64,000 bases of DNA from Thauera humireducens (GTDB lineage Bacteria; Pseudomonadota; Gammaproteobacteria; Burkholderiales; Rhodocyclaceae): positions 1,240,001 through 1,304,000 of the forward strand of contig NZ_CP014646.1 of NCBI RefSeq assembly GCF_001051995.2, read 5' to 3'. The position numbers and the translations under genes were made by a program. Shown one piece after another: positions 52,055 to 60,275 of the stretch. The notes under the pieces were generated by a model that saw nothing but the letters and a program-made list of their open reading frames with translations, had not been told where the DNA came from and searched no databases. How positions within the stretch are numbered: position 1 is the stretch's first letter; the number at the start of each line of letters is the position of its first letter.

Positions 52055-52612
52055 ATGTCCGACACCCTGCCGCCCTGGCCCCAGGTACCCGCCTGCTACG
52101 GCTGGCTCTCGCTCGACGGACGCGGCAGGTGGCGGCTGAAGGCGGAGACGATCACCCATCCGGGGCTGATCGCCTTCCTCAATGCCCATTACACAACTGA
52201 CGACGACGGTTGCTGGTTCGTGAACAACGGCCCGCAGCGCGTCTATGTGCAACTGGACAGCGCGCCCTGGATATTGCGGCTGCAACCCGACGGCCGCTTC
52301 GTCACGCATGCGGGCCGGCCCGCAGCCATCGAAGGGCCGATCTATCTGGACGGAGAGGGGCGCGTATTCATGCGGACCGATGCCGGCCCAGCTGCGCTGG
52401 ACGACCGCGATCTCGCCATGCTGATCGCCGAGCTGCGCGACGCTGCCGAGCGGCCAGCGGACGACGCAAGCCTGGCCGCCCTGCTGGACGGCCGCGACAT
52501 CGACCTGAACTGGCACGGGCAGGCGCTGGTCTTCCTCGGCAACGAGACCGCCGCGACGCGACTGGGCTTCATTGCCGATCCCTGCCCCCCGGAGCCTGCC
52601 CCGGGGGCCTAG
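52055..52612 (+). CDS. Conserved hypothetical protein downstream of nadC
   Basis: 185 residues, soluble, with a Trp-rich N-terminus (LPPWPQVPACYGWLSLDGRGRWRL) and GCWFVNNGPQRVYVQLD. It looks like a conserved betaproteobacterial DUF2946-like protein, but I am not sure of the family number and no function is known. It converges on thrC, with 8 bases between the stops. Close spacing to nadC suggests cotranscription. Confidence 0.8.
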   Translation: MSDTLPPWPQVPACYGWLSLDGRGRWRLKAETITHPGLIAFLNAHYTTDDDGCWFVNNGPQRVYVQLDSAPWILRLQPDGRFVTHAGRPAAIEGPIYLDGEGRVFMRTDAGPAALDDRDLAMLIAELRDAAERPADDASLAALLDGRDIDLNWHGQALVFLGNETAATRLGFIADPCPPEPAPGA

Positions 52613-52620
52613 CTAGCAGG

Positions 52621-54069
52621 TCAGACGCGTTCGGTGATGAAGCGCTTCACCGCGTCGACGTCGGGCGCCATGACCTCGACGCGCTGCGGCAGCTTCTCGA
52701 TACCCTCGAGATCGGCCGGACGCTCCGGCTCGCGGCCCAGGGCCTCGACGATGGTCTCGGCGAACTTCACCGGCAAGGCCGTTTCCAGCACCAGCACCGG
52801 CACGCCGGCAGGCACCTCGCCCGCATGCTCCCACGCCACCTTGACGCCATCGGCGGTGTGGGTGTCGATCATCACGCCGTACTGCTCGAACACCTTGCGG
52901 ATCGTCGCCAGGCGGTCGGCATGGCTGCTCGCGCCCGACACGAAGCCGAACGCGCCGATGCGAGCGAATTCGGGCGAGGCCGACAGGTCGAAGGCCCGGC
53001 CTGCATCGACTTCCGCCCACAGCGCGGCGACCTTCTGCGGGTCGCGGCCGACGAGGTCGAAGACGAAGCGCTCGAAGTTCGACGCCTTCGAGATGTCCAT
53101 CGACGGGCTGGAGGTGACGTGCGTCTCGGCGGCCTTGCGCGGACGATAGACGCCGCTGCGGAAGAACTCGTCGAGCACGTCGTTCTCGTTGGTGGCGAGG
53201 ATCAGCCTGGCGACCGGCAGCCCCATCATGCGCGCGATGTGGCCGGCGCAGATGTTGCCGAAGTTGCCCGACGGTACGCAGAAGGCGACCTGCTCGTCGT
53301 TCGACTGGGTCGCGGCGAAGTAGCCCTTGAAGTAATAGACGATCTGCGCCGCCACCCGCGCCCAGTTGATCGAGTTGACCGCACCGATCTTGTGCTTGGC
53401 CTTGAAGGCGTGGTCATTGGACACCGCCTTCACGATGTCCTGCGCGTCGTCGAACATGCCGGTGACGGCGATGTTGAAGATGTTCTCGTCCTGCAGCGAA
53501 TACATCTGCGCGCGCTGGAAGGCGCTCATCTTGCCGTGCGGCGACAGCATGAACACGCGCACGCCCTGCTTGCCGCGCATCGCGTACTCGGCCGCCGAGC
53601 CGGTGTCGCCCGACGTCGCGCCGAGGATGTTGATGGTCTCGCCGCGCTTGGCCAGCACGTACTCGAACAGGTTGCCGAGCAGCTGCATCGCCATGTCCTT
53701 GAAGGCCAGCGTCGGGCCATTGGACAATTCGAGCAGGCCCAGCCGGCCTTCCTCCAGCCAATGAACCGGCGTGATGTCGCTTGCCTTGTCGCCCTTGCGC
53801 ACGTGGCAATACACGTCGGCGGTATAGGTCTTGTCACAGATCGCCTTGAGGTCCGCCGGCGGAATGTCGGTGATGAATTTCGACAGGATCGCAAAAGCCA
53901 GTTCGGCGTAGGACAGGCCACGCCAGGCATCGAGCTCGGCACGCGTCACCTGCGGGTAGGACTCCGGCAGGTAAAGGCCGCCGTCCGGCGCCAGACCGCC
54001 CAGCAGGATGTCGCAGAACTCCGGGTTGGCAGGCTGGCCAGCGTGGCCACGGGTGGAGATGTACTTCAC
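52621..54069 (-). CDS. thrC: Threonine synthase
   Basis: 482 residues from a GTG (VKYISTRGHAG) with AAGGA upstream. The PLP lysine is in TLAFKDMAMQLLGN; the phosphate-binding SGDTGSAA and SGNFGN loops are visible, and FCVPSGNFGNICAGH fits the long-form threonine synthase. It converts O-phosphohomoserine to threonine. It is separated from hom by a 2.2-kb block that includes a TerB-like gene on the other strand, so no thrC-hom operon is seen here. Confidence 0.95.
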   Translation of the reverse strand: MKYISTRGHAGQPANPEFCDILLGGLAPDGGLYLPESYPQVTRAELDAWRGLSYAELAFAILSKFITDIPPADLKAICDKTYTADVYCHVRKGDKASDITPVHWLEEGRLGLLELSNGPTLAFKDMAMQLLGNLFEYVLAKRGETINILGATSGDTGSAAEYAMRGKQGVRVFMLSPHGKMSAFQRAQMYSLQDENIFNIAVTGMFDDAQDIVKAVSNDHAFKAKHKIGAVNSINWARVAAQIVYYFKGYFAATQSNDEQVAFCVPSGNFGNICAGHIARMMGLPVARLILATNENDVLDEFFRSGVYRPRKAAETHVTSSPSMDISKASNFERFVFDLVGRDPQKVAALWAEVDAGRAFDLSASPEFARIGAFGFVSGASSHADRLATIRKVFEQYGVMIDTHTADGVKVAWEHAGEVPAGVPVLVLETALPVKFAETIVEALGREPERPADLEGIEKLPQRVEVMAPDVDAVKRFITERV

Positions 54070-54236
54070 AGGGCTGTCCTTCACAAAACGTGGTCGGCGC
54101 GCGCGATGGCGCAAAGGCCGGATTCTAACGAATTCGACGCCGATCTCGAGGGTTTCGCCTGCAGTTCACGATTTCGTCCCGCATGCGGAAGGGATGTCGA
54201 TACAATCGACCGCACTCATTCGCGACGGAGAAGGAC

Positions 54237-55082
54237 ATGGACCTCGGCAATGTGCTCGGACAGATCCTCCAGCAAGGCATGGCCTCGCAAAGCCGTTCGC
54301 GGCTTGAACACGCCGCAGGCGCGGGCGGCATCGGTGACCTGCTCGGCGCCGTGCTCGGCGGCCAGGCCGGCGGGCGCGGTGGCGCGGGCGGACTGGGCGA
54401 TCTGCTCGGTTCGGTGCTCGGCGGCGGGCGGAGCGGCGGCGGCCTGGGAGGCGCGATGGGCGGAGGCCTGGGCGACCTGCTGGGCGGCGCGCTGGGTGGC
54501 GGTCGTGCATCCTCCGGTGGCGGCCTCGGCGATCTGCTCGGCGGCGTGCTGGGCGGCCAGCGCGGCGCATCGGCATCGCGCGGCACGGGCAGCAATGCCG
54601 GGATGGCACTGCTCGCAACCATTGCGATGGCCGCATTGAAGAACTGGACCGATTCGCAGCGCGCGCAGGCCGCCTTTGCCGCACCGGCCGACGACGCCAC
54701 GCAACAGGCCTTCAAATCGATGACTGCGCCGGGCACCGAGGCGCTGATCCTGCGCGCGATGATCGCCGCCGCGAAGGCGGATGGCCAGGTCGGCGAGGAC
54801 GAGATCGAACGCATCGTCGGCCGTCTCGCCGCCGACGGCCTCGATGCCGACGAAAAACGCTTCCTGACCGAGGAGTTCAGGCATCCGCTCGACATCGCAG
54901 GGCTCGTCGCCGACGTGCCGAACCCGGCCGTCGCCGCAGAACTCTACGCGGCCTCGCTGCTGGCGATCGACCTCGACACGCAGGCCGAACTGGACTACCT
55001 GCGCCAGCTCGCCGGCGCACTCGGGCTGGACGGCGAAACCGTCTCACGCCTGCACGAGATCACGGGCGCGGCCCGCCGCTGA
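54237..55082 (+). CDS. TerB-like (DUF533) protein with Gly-rich repeats
   Basis: 281 residues from MDLGNVLGQILQQG, with GAAGGA in front. Residues 30-125 are Gly/Leu repeats of the LGDLLGxxLGG type, several copies, probably membrane-associating or self-assembling. The C-terminal part is a TerB-like helical domain: MTAPGTEALILRAMIAAAKADGQVGEDEIERI and ALGLDGETVSRLHEI. It is the DUF533/YebE type. It could sense or bind metals at the inner membrane; function is unproven. Confidence 0.85.
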   Translation: MDLGNVLGQILQQGMASQSRSRLEHAAGAGGIGDLLGAVLGGQAGGRGGAGGLGDLLGSVLGGGRSGGGLGGAMGGGLGDLLGGALGGGRASSGGGLGDLLGGVLGGQRGASASRGTGSNAGMALLATIAMAALKNWTDSQRAQAAFAAPADDATQQAFKSMTAPGTEALILRAMIAAAKADGQVGEDEIERIVGRLAADGLDADEKRFLTEEFRHPLDIAGLVADVPNPAVAAELYAASLLAIDLDTQAELDYLRQLAGALGLDGETVSRLHEITGAARR

Positions 55083-55119
55083 GCCATTCCGTTGCCGCCG
55101 GCCGAACGGGCCGGCGCGC

Positions 55120-55332
55120 TCAGTCGCTTTCGAGACGGAAGCCGATCTTCAGCGTCACCTGGAAATGCGCGACCTGGCCGTCAACGACATGGCCACGCGT
55201 CTCGACGACCTCGAACCAGTCGATGTGGCGGATGGACTTCGCCGCGGTTTCGATGGCATTGCGGATCGCGGCGTCAGAACCCTCGCGGGACGAACCGACG
55301 ACTTCGACGAGCTTGTAGACATGATCTGACAT
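55120..55332 (-). CDS. Dodecin
   Basis: 70 residues: MSDHVYKLVEVVGSSREGSDAAIRNAIETAAKSIRHIDWFEVVETRGHV. The Trp of DWFEV, which stacks on flavin in bacterial dodecins, is present. Dodecins form 12-mers that store flavin or CoA. It converges with the TerB-like gene. Confidence 0.93.
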   Translation of the reverse strand: MSDHVYKLVEVVGSSREGSDAAIRNAIETAAKSIRHIDWFEVVETRGHVVDGQVAHFQVTLKIGFRLESD

Positions 55333-55368
55333 GCGAGTCTCCTCTGCGCCTGGATGATGGTCCGGCGC

Positions 55369-55506
55369 TCAGTTCATCGGGTCCGCCTCGTCCGTGGAAC
55401 CGGACTGGCGCCCCTCGAAGCGGGCCACCGAAGCGCTGTAGGCACGGCTACCGAGCACGGCGATCGCGATCAGGATGCCGATGAAGACGATGAGCTTGAA
55501 CGCCAT
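55369..55506 (-). CDS. Small single-helix membrane protein
   Basis: 45 residues, MAFKLIVFIGILIAIAVLGSRAYSASVARFE..., with one N-terminal membrane helix and an acidic tail. GGAG lies nine bases before the ATG. Unknown role. The open frame extends upstream but without a good start. Confidence 0.6.
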   Translation of the reverse strand: MAFKLIVFIGILIAIAVLGSRAYSASVARFEGRQSGSTDEADPMN

Positions 55507-55609
55507 GTGAATCGGCTCCGGCCGGTGGGCTTGCCTCCATCGACGCCACCTGACGTCGATGCCCCAAGTGTAGTCGGGAAAGGCAGCGGTGGCGCAAGCC
55601 ACGTCGCCT

Positions 55610-56272
55610 TCAGGCTCCGTTCGATTCGAGCCACTGCGCGCGTTCGCGCCAGCGCTGTGCCTTGTCGGCCGCCAGGCCCTCGGCCGCAGCGATGCGCTTC
55701 AGTGCCACCGGGTCGGGCCGATGCGCAGTCACGGTGTCCCAGTACTCGGCGAGCGTCAGCCAGGGGTTGGGCCGCTCGACCAGTTCGATCCCGTCGCCGG
55801 CCGCGATCGTTCCGGTCTGCAGCACGCGGTAATACCAGCCTGTGATGCCCGCCGCCTCGACGAAGCGGGACGCATCGTCCACCTTCAGCCGACGGTCGAT
55901 CTTCCAGCACGGCGAGCGCGGCTGGCTGACCTGCACGTGCACATCCCCGATGCGGAACACGTCACCGATGCAGACTTCATGCTCGGTCATGCCCCGGGTG
56001 CTGATGTTCTCGCCCAGAAAACCCGCCCCCACCATTGCCGCACACTCCGGCCACTGCTCACCGATCACGCGGTAATGCTCGACCGGATAGTGGTGCAGTG
56101 CCTTGTCCGGGCCGCCATGGTGGCGAAGATCGGCCTGCTCGTCTCCCTCCAGCCCGGTCGGCGTCACCCGAGTGCGCCCCTGCACCGGTGACTTGAAGAT
56201 CGCGCTCGACTCGCCGTCGGGCAGCATCAGGCGCACCCGTCCGACGAAGACCTGATCCACCGTGCTCTGCAT
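55610..56272 (-). CDS. MOSC-domain protein (YiiM type)
   Basis: 220 residues starting at the ATG with GGGGGTG just upstream (GTG two codons earlier is an alternative). MOSC motifs: LEGDEQADLRHHGGPDKALHHYPVEHY and GAGFLGENISTRGMTEHEVCIGDVF with the conserved Cys of the MOSC fold. ITGWYYRVLQTGTIAAGD ends the domain, as in YiiM. Such proteins use molybdenum cofactor for N-hydroxylated compound reduction and similar tasks. Confidence 0.9.
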   Translation of the reverse strand: MQSTVDQVFVGRVRLMLPDGESSAIFKSPVQGRTRVTPTGLEGDEQADLRHHGGPDKALHHYPVEHYRVIGEQWPECAAMVGAGFLGENISTRGMTEHEVCIGDVFRIGDVHVQVSQPRSPCWKIDRRLKVDDASRFVEAAGITGWYYRVLQTGTIAAGDGIELVERPNPWLTLAEYWDTVTAHRPDPVALKRIAAAEGLAADKAQRWRERAQWLESNGA

Positions 56273-56289
56273 ATTCACCCCCGTATCAG

Positions 56290-56319
56290 AAAAAAGGCCG
56301 CACCCTCGGGTACGGCCTT
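56290..56319 (-). terminator. Rho-independent terminator after hom
   Basis: Minus-strand stem of about 11 bp with one mismatch (AAGGCCGTACCC with GGGTGCGGCCTT) followed by TTTTTT. It lies 22 bases after the hom stop and ends the aminotransferase-hom transcript. Confidence 0.8.
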
Positions 56320-56341
56320 CGTCACAACGCTCAGCGCATGC

Positions 56342-57649
56342 TTACAGGCTTTCCATGCGCAGCTTGGTCACCTTGCCCTGCACCACCGGCAGCGCCTCGA
56401 TCTTGGCGATCGCGGCATTGGCATTGCGCTCCACCGTCTGGTGAGTGAGCAGGATGATGTCGGTGTGTGTCTCGCCTTCGGGCGCTTCCTTCTGGATCAG
56501 CGCCTCGATGGAGATACCGCTGTCGGCCAGGATGCGGGTGATGTCGGCCAGCACGCCGGGCTTGTCCTCGACGTGCATGCGCAGGTAGTAGGACGTGATG
56601 ACGTCCTCGATCGGCAGCACCGGCACGTCGCGCACCTGGTCGGGCTGGAACGCGAGGTGCGGCACGCGGTGTTCGGGGTCGGAGGTGTGCAGGCGGGTCA
56701 CGTCGACCAGGTCGGCGATGACCGCCGACGCCGTCGGCTCGGCACCGGCGCCCTTGCCGTAGTACAGCGTGGCGCCGACGGCGTCGCCCTGCACCAGTAC
56801 CGCGTTCATCGCGCCCTCGACGTTGGCGATCAGGCGCTTGGCCGGAATCAGCGTCGGATGCACCCGCAGTTCGACGCCCTGCTCGCGCCGGCGGGCGATG
56901 CCCAGCAGCTTGATGCGGTAGCCCAGCTGCTCCGCGTAGGCGATATCGACCGCGTCGAGCTTGCTGATGCCTTCGACATAGGCCTTGTCGAACTGCATCG
57001 GGATACCGAAAGCCATCGCGCTCATGATCGTCGCCTTGTGCGCGGCGTCCACACCCTCGATGTCGAAGGTCGGGTCCGCCTCGGCATAGCCCAGCGCCTG
57101 CGCTTCCTTCAACACCTCGGCAAAGGGCAGCCCCTTGTCGCGCATCTCGGAGAGGATGAAGTTGGTGGTGCCGTTGATGATGCCGGCCAGCCACTCGATG
57201 CGGTTGGCGGTCAGGCCTTCGCGCAGCGCCTTGATGATGGGGATGCCACCCGCGACCGCGGCTTCGAAGGCCACCATCACACCCTTCTTCTGTGCCGCGG
57301 CGAAGATCTCGTTGCCATGCACGGCCAGCAGCGCCTTGTTGGCGGTCACGACATGCTTGCCGTTCTCGATCGCCTTCAGCACCAGCTCCTTGGCCACGCC
57401 GTAGCCACCGATCAGCTCGACCACGATGTCGATCTCGGGATCGGCCACCACGGCGAAGGCGTCGTCGGTCAGCCTAGCGTCACCGCCGGTGACCTTGCGC
57501 GCAAGCTCAAGGTTCTTGTCGGCCACGGTGGTGATGCAGATCGGACGGCCGGCACGACGGGTGATTTCCTCGGCATTGCGCTTCAGAACGGTGAAGGTGC
57601 CGCCGCCGACGGTACCGATGCCCAGCAGGCCAACATTGATCGGTTTCAT
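56342..57649 (-). CDS. hom: Homoserine dehydrogenase
   Basis: 435 residues. The Rossmann motif is VGLLGIGTVGGGTFTVL. Catalytic segments are TANKALLAVHG, AAVAGGIPIIKALREGL and AGIINGTTNFILSEM with the family signature EADPTFDIEGVDAAHK. A C-terminal ACT domain (SYYLRMHVEDKPGVLADITRIL) gives threonine feedback control. It lies 66 bases downstream of the aminotransferase gene, the usual betaproteobacterial pair. Confidence 0.96.
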   Translation of the reverse strand: MKPINVGLLGIGTVGGGTFTVLKRNAEEITRRAGRPICITTVADKNLELARKVTGGDARLTDDAFAVVADPEIDIVVELIGGYGVAKELVLKAIENGKHVVTANKALLAVHGNEIFAAAQKKGVMVAFEAAVAGGIPIIKALREGLTANRIEWLAGIINGTTNFILSEMRDKGLPFAEVLKEAQALGYAEADPTFDIEGVDAAHKATIMSAMAFGIPMQFDKAYVEGISKLDAVDIAYAEQLGYRIKLLGIARRREQGVELRVHPTLIPAKRLIANVEGAMNAVLVQGDAVGATLYYGKGAGAEPTASAVIADLVDVTRLHTSDPEHRVPHLAFQPDQVRDVPVLPIEDVITSYYLRMHVEDKPGVLADITRILADSGISIEALIQKEAPEGETHTDIILLTHQTVERNANAAIAKIEALPVVQGKVTKLRMESL

Positions 57650-57715
57650 GCAGTGTGTTCCGTGGTGAGTGAGTGGTGACAGGTGTGTCGTGTCGGATGG
57701 TCGCAGTCGCCCGGC

Positions 57716-59023
57716 TCAGGTGCCGTGGCGCTTGCGGTAGTTCTCGAGGAAGCGCGCCACGCGGCCGATGGCGTCGCGCAGGTCGTCCTCGTGCGGCAGG
57801 AAGACGAGGCGGAAATGATCCGGCTGCGGCCAGTTGAAACCCGAGCCCTGCACCAGCAGCACGCGTTCTTCCTCGAGCAGTTCGGCGATGAAGGCCTGGT
57901 CGTCCTCGATCGGGTAGATCCTGGGATCCAGCTTCGGGAACATGTACAGCGTGGCCTGCGGCTTGACGCAGCTCACGCCCGGGATCTGGGTGATCAGCTC
58001 CCATGCCAGGTCGCGCTGGCGGCGCATGCGCCCGCCCTCGGCGACAAGATCGTCGATGCTCTGGTAGCCGCCGAGCGCGGTCTGGATCGCGTACTGGCCA
58101 GGCACGTTGGCGCACAGGCGCATCGAGGCCAGCATGTTCAGCCCCTCGATGTAGTCACCGGCGCGGCGCTTGTCGCCGCACACCACCATCCAGCCCGCGC
58201 GGTAGCCGCAGGAGCGGTAGTTCTTCGACAGGCCGTTGAAGATGATGGTCAGCACGTCCTCGGACAAGGCCGCCATCGAGGTGTGCTTGACGCCGTCGTA
58301 CAGCACCTTGTCGTAGACCTCGTCGGCGTAGAGGATGAGGTCGTGCTCGCGTGCGAGCTCGACGATCTGCTTCAGCGTCTCGTCCGGGTACACCGCACCG
58401 GTCGGGTTGTTCGGGTTGATGATGACGATCGCCCGCGTGTTGGGCGTGATCCGGGCGCGCATGTCCTCGATGTCGGGCAGCCAGCCCTTGGCCTCGTCGC
58501 ACAGGTAATGCACCGGCTTGCCGCCCGAGAGGCTCACCGCAGCAGTCCACAGCGGGTAGTCGGGCGCCGGCACCAGCACTTCGTCGCCGGCATCGAGCAA
58601 CGCGTTCATCGCCATCACGATCAGCTCGGACACGCCATTGCCGATGTAGATGTCCTCGATGGTGACGCCCTTGATGCCCTTCTGCTGGGTGTAGTGCATC
58701 ACTGCCTTGCGCGCCGAGAAGATGCCCTTGGAGTCCGAATAACCCGCCGCATTGGGCAGGTTGCGGATCATGTCCATCTGGATCTCTTCGGGCGAATCGA
58801 AGCCGAACGCGGCGAGGTTGCCGATGTTGAGCTTGATGATCTTGTGGCCTTCGTCCTCCATCTGCTTGGCGCGAACCAGCACCGGGCCGCGGATGTCGTA
58901 GCAGACCTCGGCGAGCTTGGCCGACTTGCGGATCGGACGCGCCGCCGCGGCTGCGCCCGCCTCGGCCTTGACGACCGGTTCCGGGTTTGCCGTTGCGAGT
59001 TCGAGTGTCTTCACCGCTTTCAT
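57716..59023 (-). CDS. PLP aminotransferase, alanine aminotransferase type (AlaA-like)
   Basis: 435 residues, class I/II aminotransferase fold with an N-terminal extension of about 30 Ala-rich residues. PLP Lys is in IFNGLSKNYRSCGYRAGW; PNNPTGAVY, DEVYDKVLY and VPAPDYPLW are diagnostic. It probably makes alanine from pyruvate and glutamate. Together with hom it forms a common pair in Betaproteobacteria. A consensus-like promoter lies in front. Confidence 0.9.
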   Translation of the reverse strand: MKAVKTLELATANPEPVVKAEAGAAAAARPIRKSAKLAEVCYDIRGPVLVRAKQMEDEGHKIIKLNIGNLAAFGFDSPEEIQMDMIRNLPNAAGYSDSKGIFSARKAVMHYTQQKGIKGVTIEDIYIGNGVSELIVMAMNALLDAGDEVLVPAPDYPLWTAAVSLSGGKPVHYLCDEAKGWLPDIEDMRARITPNTRAIVIINPNNPTGAVYPDETLKQIVELAREHDLILYADEVYDKVLYDGVKHTSMAALSEDVLTIIFNGLSKNYRSCGYRAGWMVVCGDKRRAGDYIEGLNMLASMRLCANVPGQYAIQTALGGYQSIDDLVAEGGRMRRQRDLAWELITQIPGVSCVKPQATLYMFPKLDPRIYPIEDDQAFIAELLEEERVLLVQGSGFNWPQPDHFRLVFLPHEDDLRDAIGRVARFLENYRKRHGT

Positions 59024-59087
59024 AATGGCCTTTCCTGCAGGAGGGGAACGGAAGGCAAGGACTTACCCCTTGCCACAAAAGATTGTT

Positions 59088-59116
59088 ATCTTAGCCCCGC
59101 TGCCGCACTGCGGCAA
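59088..59116 (-). promoter_or_regulatory. Promoter of the aminotransferase-hom unit with palindrome
   Basis: On the minus strand TTGCCG and TAAGAT are 17 bases apart. The -35 and spacer overlap a perfect 15-base inverted repeat, TGCCGCAGTGCGGCA (59101-59115), which could be an operator. The repressor is unknown. Confidence 0.55.
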
Positions 59117-59233
59117 TTTCAGCACGCAGCCGGCATCCGCTCCCCCGATTCCGGCTCTGCCACGGGGAACGACAACGCCCCGCGCCCGAGGCGCGGCGCT
59201 CGCCTCCCATCCATACAGCCCTGCTCCGACACG

Positions 59234-59623
59234 ATGAAGCTCTATCAGGACAACAACGCGAATCTCAACGTCGTCACCGGCTACGGCGACGACCACGTGA
59301 TGGTCAACAAGGTGCGCCACGACGGCAACCTGATCCTCACCGCCAGCCAGATCCGCACCGGCTGGGCGCCCGAGGCGCGCGGCGACCTCGCTGCCCTGCG
59401 CGCAGAGGATCTGGCCGCGGTCGCCGAACTGGACCCCGAGATCGTCATCATCGGCACCGGCCGGCGCCAGCGTTTCCCCGCGCCCGCGCTGCTGCGCCCG
59501 CTGATCGAGGCCCGCATCGGATTCGAGTTCATGGATCTGCCCGCGGCCTGCCGCACCTACAACATCCTCGTCGGCGAAGGTCGCTCGGTGGCCGTCGCCC
59601 TGTTGTTCGAAGCGGCTGCCTGA
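59234..59623 (+). CDS. Mth938/DUF498-domain protein
   Basis: 129 residues: MKLYQDNNANLNVVTGYGDDHVMVN, RHDGNLILTAS and IIGTGRRQRFPAPALLRPL fit the Mth938-like fold (NDUFAF3 type). It is a small soluble protein of unknown function in bacteria, often near respiratory genes or peroxiredoxin genes. It starts after the divergent promoter region. Confidence 0.9.
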   Translation: MKLYQDNNANLNVVTGYGDDHVMVNKVRHDGNLILTASQIRTGWAPEARGDLAALRAEDLAAVAELDPEIVIIGTGRRQRFPAPALLRPLIEARIGFEFMDLPAACRTYNILVGEGRSVAVALLFEAAA

Positions 59624-59782
59624 GGCGGAAGCCCCGCGGTTGCGCCCGCAATCGCCCGGCCCCGATGCAGCGCGATTGCGACGGGAACGTCGCTCCGCTA
59701 CCCTGAACCCAGAACAAACGTGCGGCGCGCGGCCCCGCCGTGCGGCACGTCAGCCCACCGTGGCATCATCACCGGAGACCCC

Positions 59783-60232
59783 ATGAGCCTCGCTCCCGAC
59801 TTCAGCCTATCCGCCACTGGCGACCGCACCGTGACCCTGTCCGCCCTGCGCGGACGCAAGCTCGTGATCTATTTCTATCCGAAGGACAACACGCCCGGCT
59901 GCACCAACGAAACCAAGGACTTCGGCGCCCTGCACGGCGAGTTCGCGGCGGCCGGCTGCGAGGTCTTCGGGGTCAGCCGTGACAGCCTCAAGAGCCACGA
60001 GAACTTCAAGGCCAAGCTCGAACTGCCCTTCGACCTGATCTCGGACCCGGACGAAGTCGCCTGCGAGGCCTTCGGCGTCATGAAGCTCAAGAACATGTAC
60101 GGCAAGCAGGTGCGCGGCATCGAGCGCAGCACCTTCGTCATCGACGCGAATGGCGAGATCGCCCGCGAGTGGCGCGGGGTGAAGGTACCCGGCCACGCCG
60201 CCGAGGTCCTCGCCGTCGTGAAGTCGCTCTGA
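59783..60232 (+). CDS. bcp: Peroxiredoxin, Bcp/PrxQ family
   Basis: 149 residues from MSLAPDFSLSATGD, with GGAGACC upstream. The peroxidatic Cys is in DNTPGCTNETKDF. The usual second Cys of the two-Cys PrxQ type five residues later is absent (Lys in its place), so it is an atypical or one-Cys form; a further Cys lies in AAGCEVFGVS. It reduces hydroperoxides with thioredoxin or a similar donor. Confidence 0.93.
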   Translation: MSLAPDFSLSATGDRTVTLSALRGRKLVIYFYPKDNTPGCTNETKDFGALHGEFAAAGCEVFGVSRDSLKSHENFKAKLELPFDLISDPDEVACEAFGVMKLKNMYGKQVRGIERSTFVIDANGEIAREWRGVKVPGHAAEVLAVVKSL

Positions 60233-60275
60233 CCCGTTTCCCGCCCGCCCCGACAGTCCTTTCCGCCCACTGACC

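Noticed and set aside
52621..57649. A hom-thrC operon
   Set aside because: Both genes are on minus, but a plus-strand TerB-like gene and a clear terminator after hom separate them.
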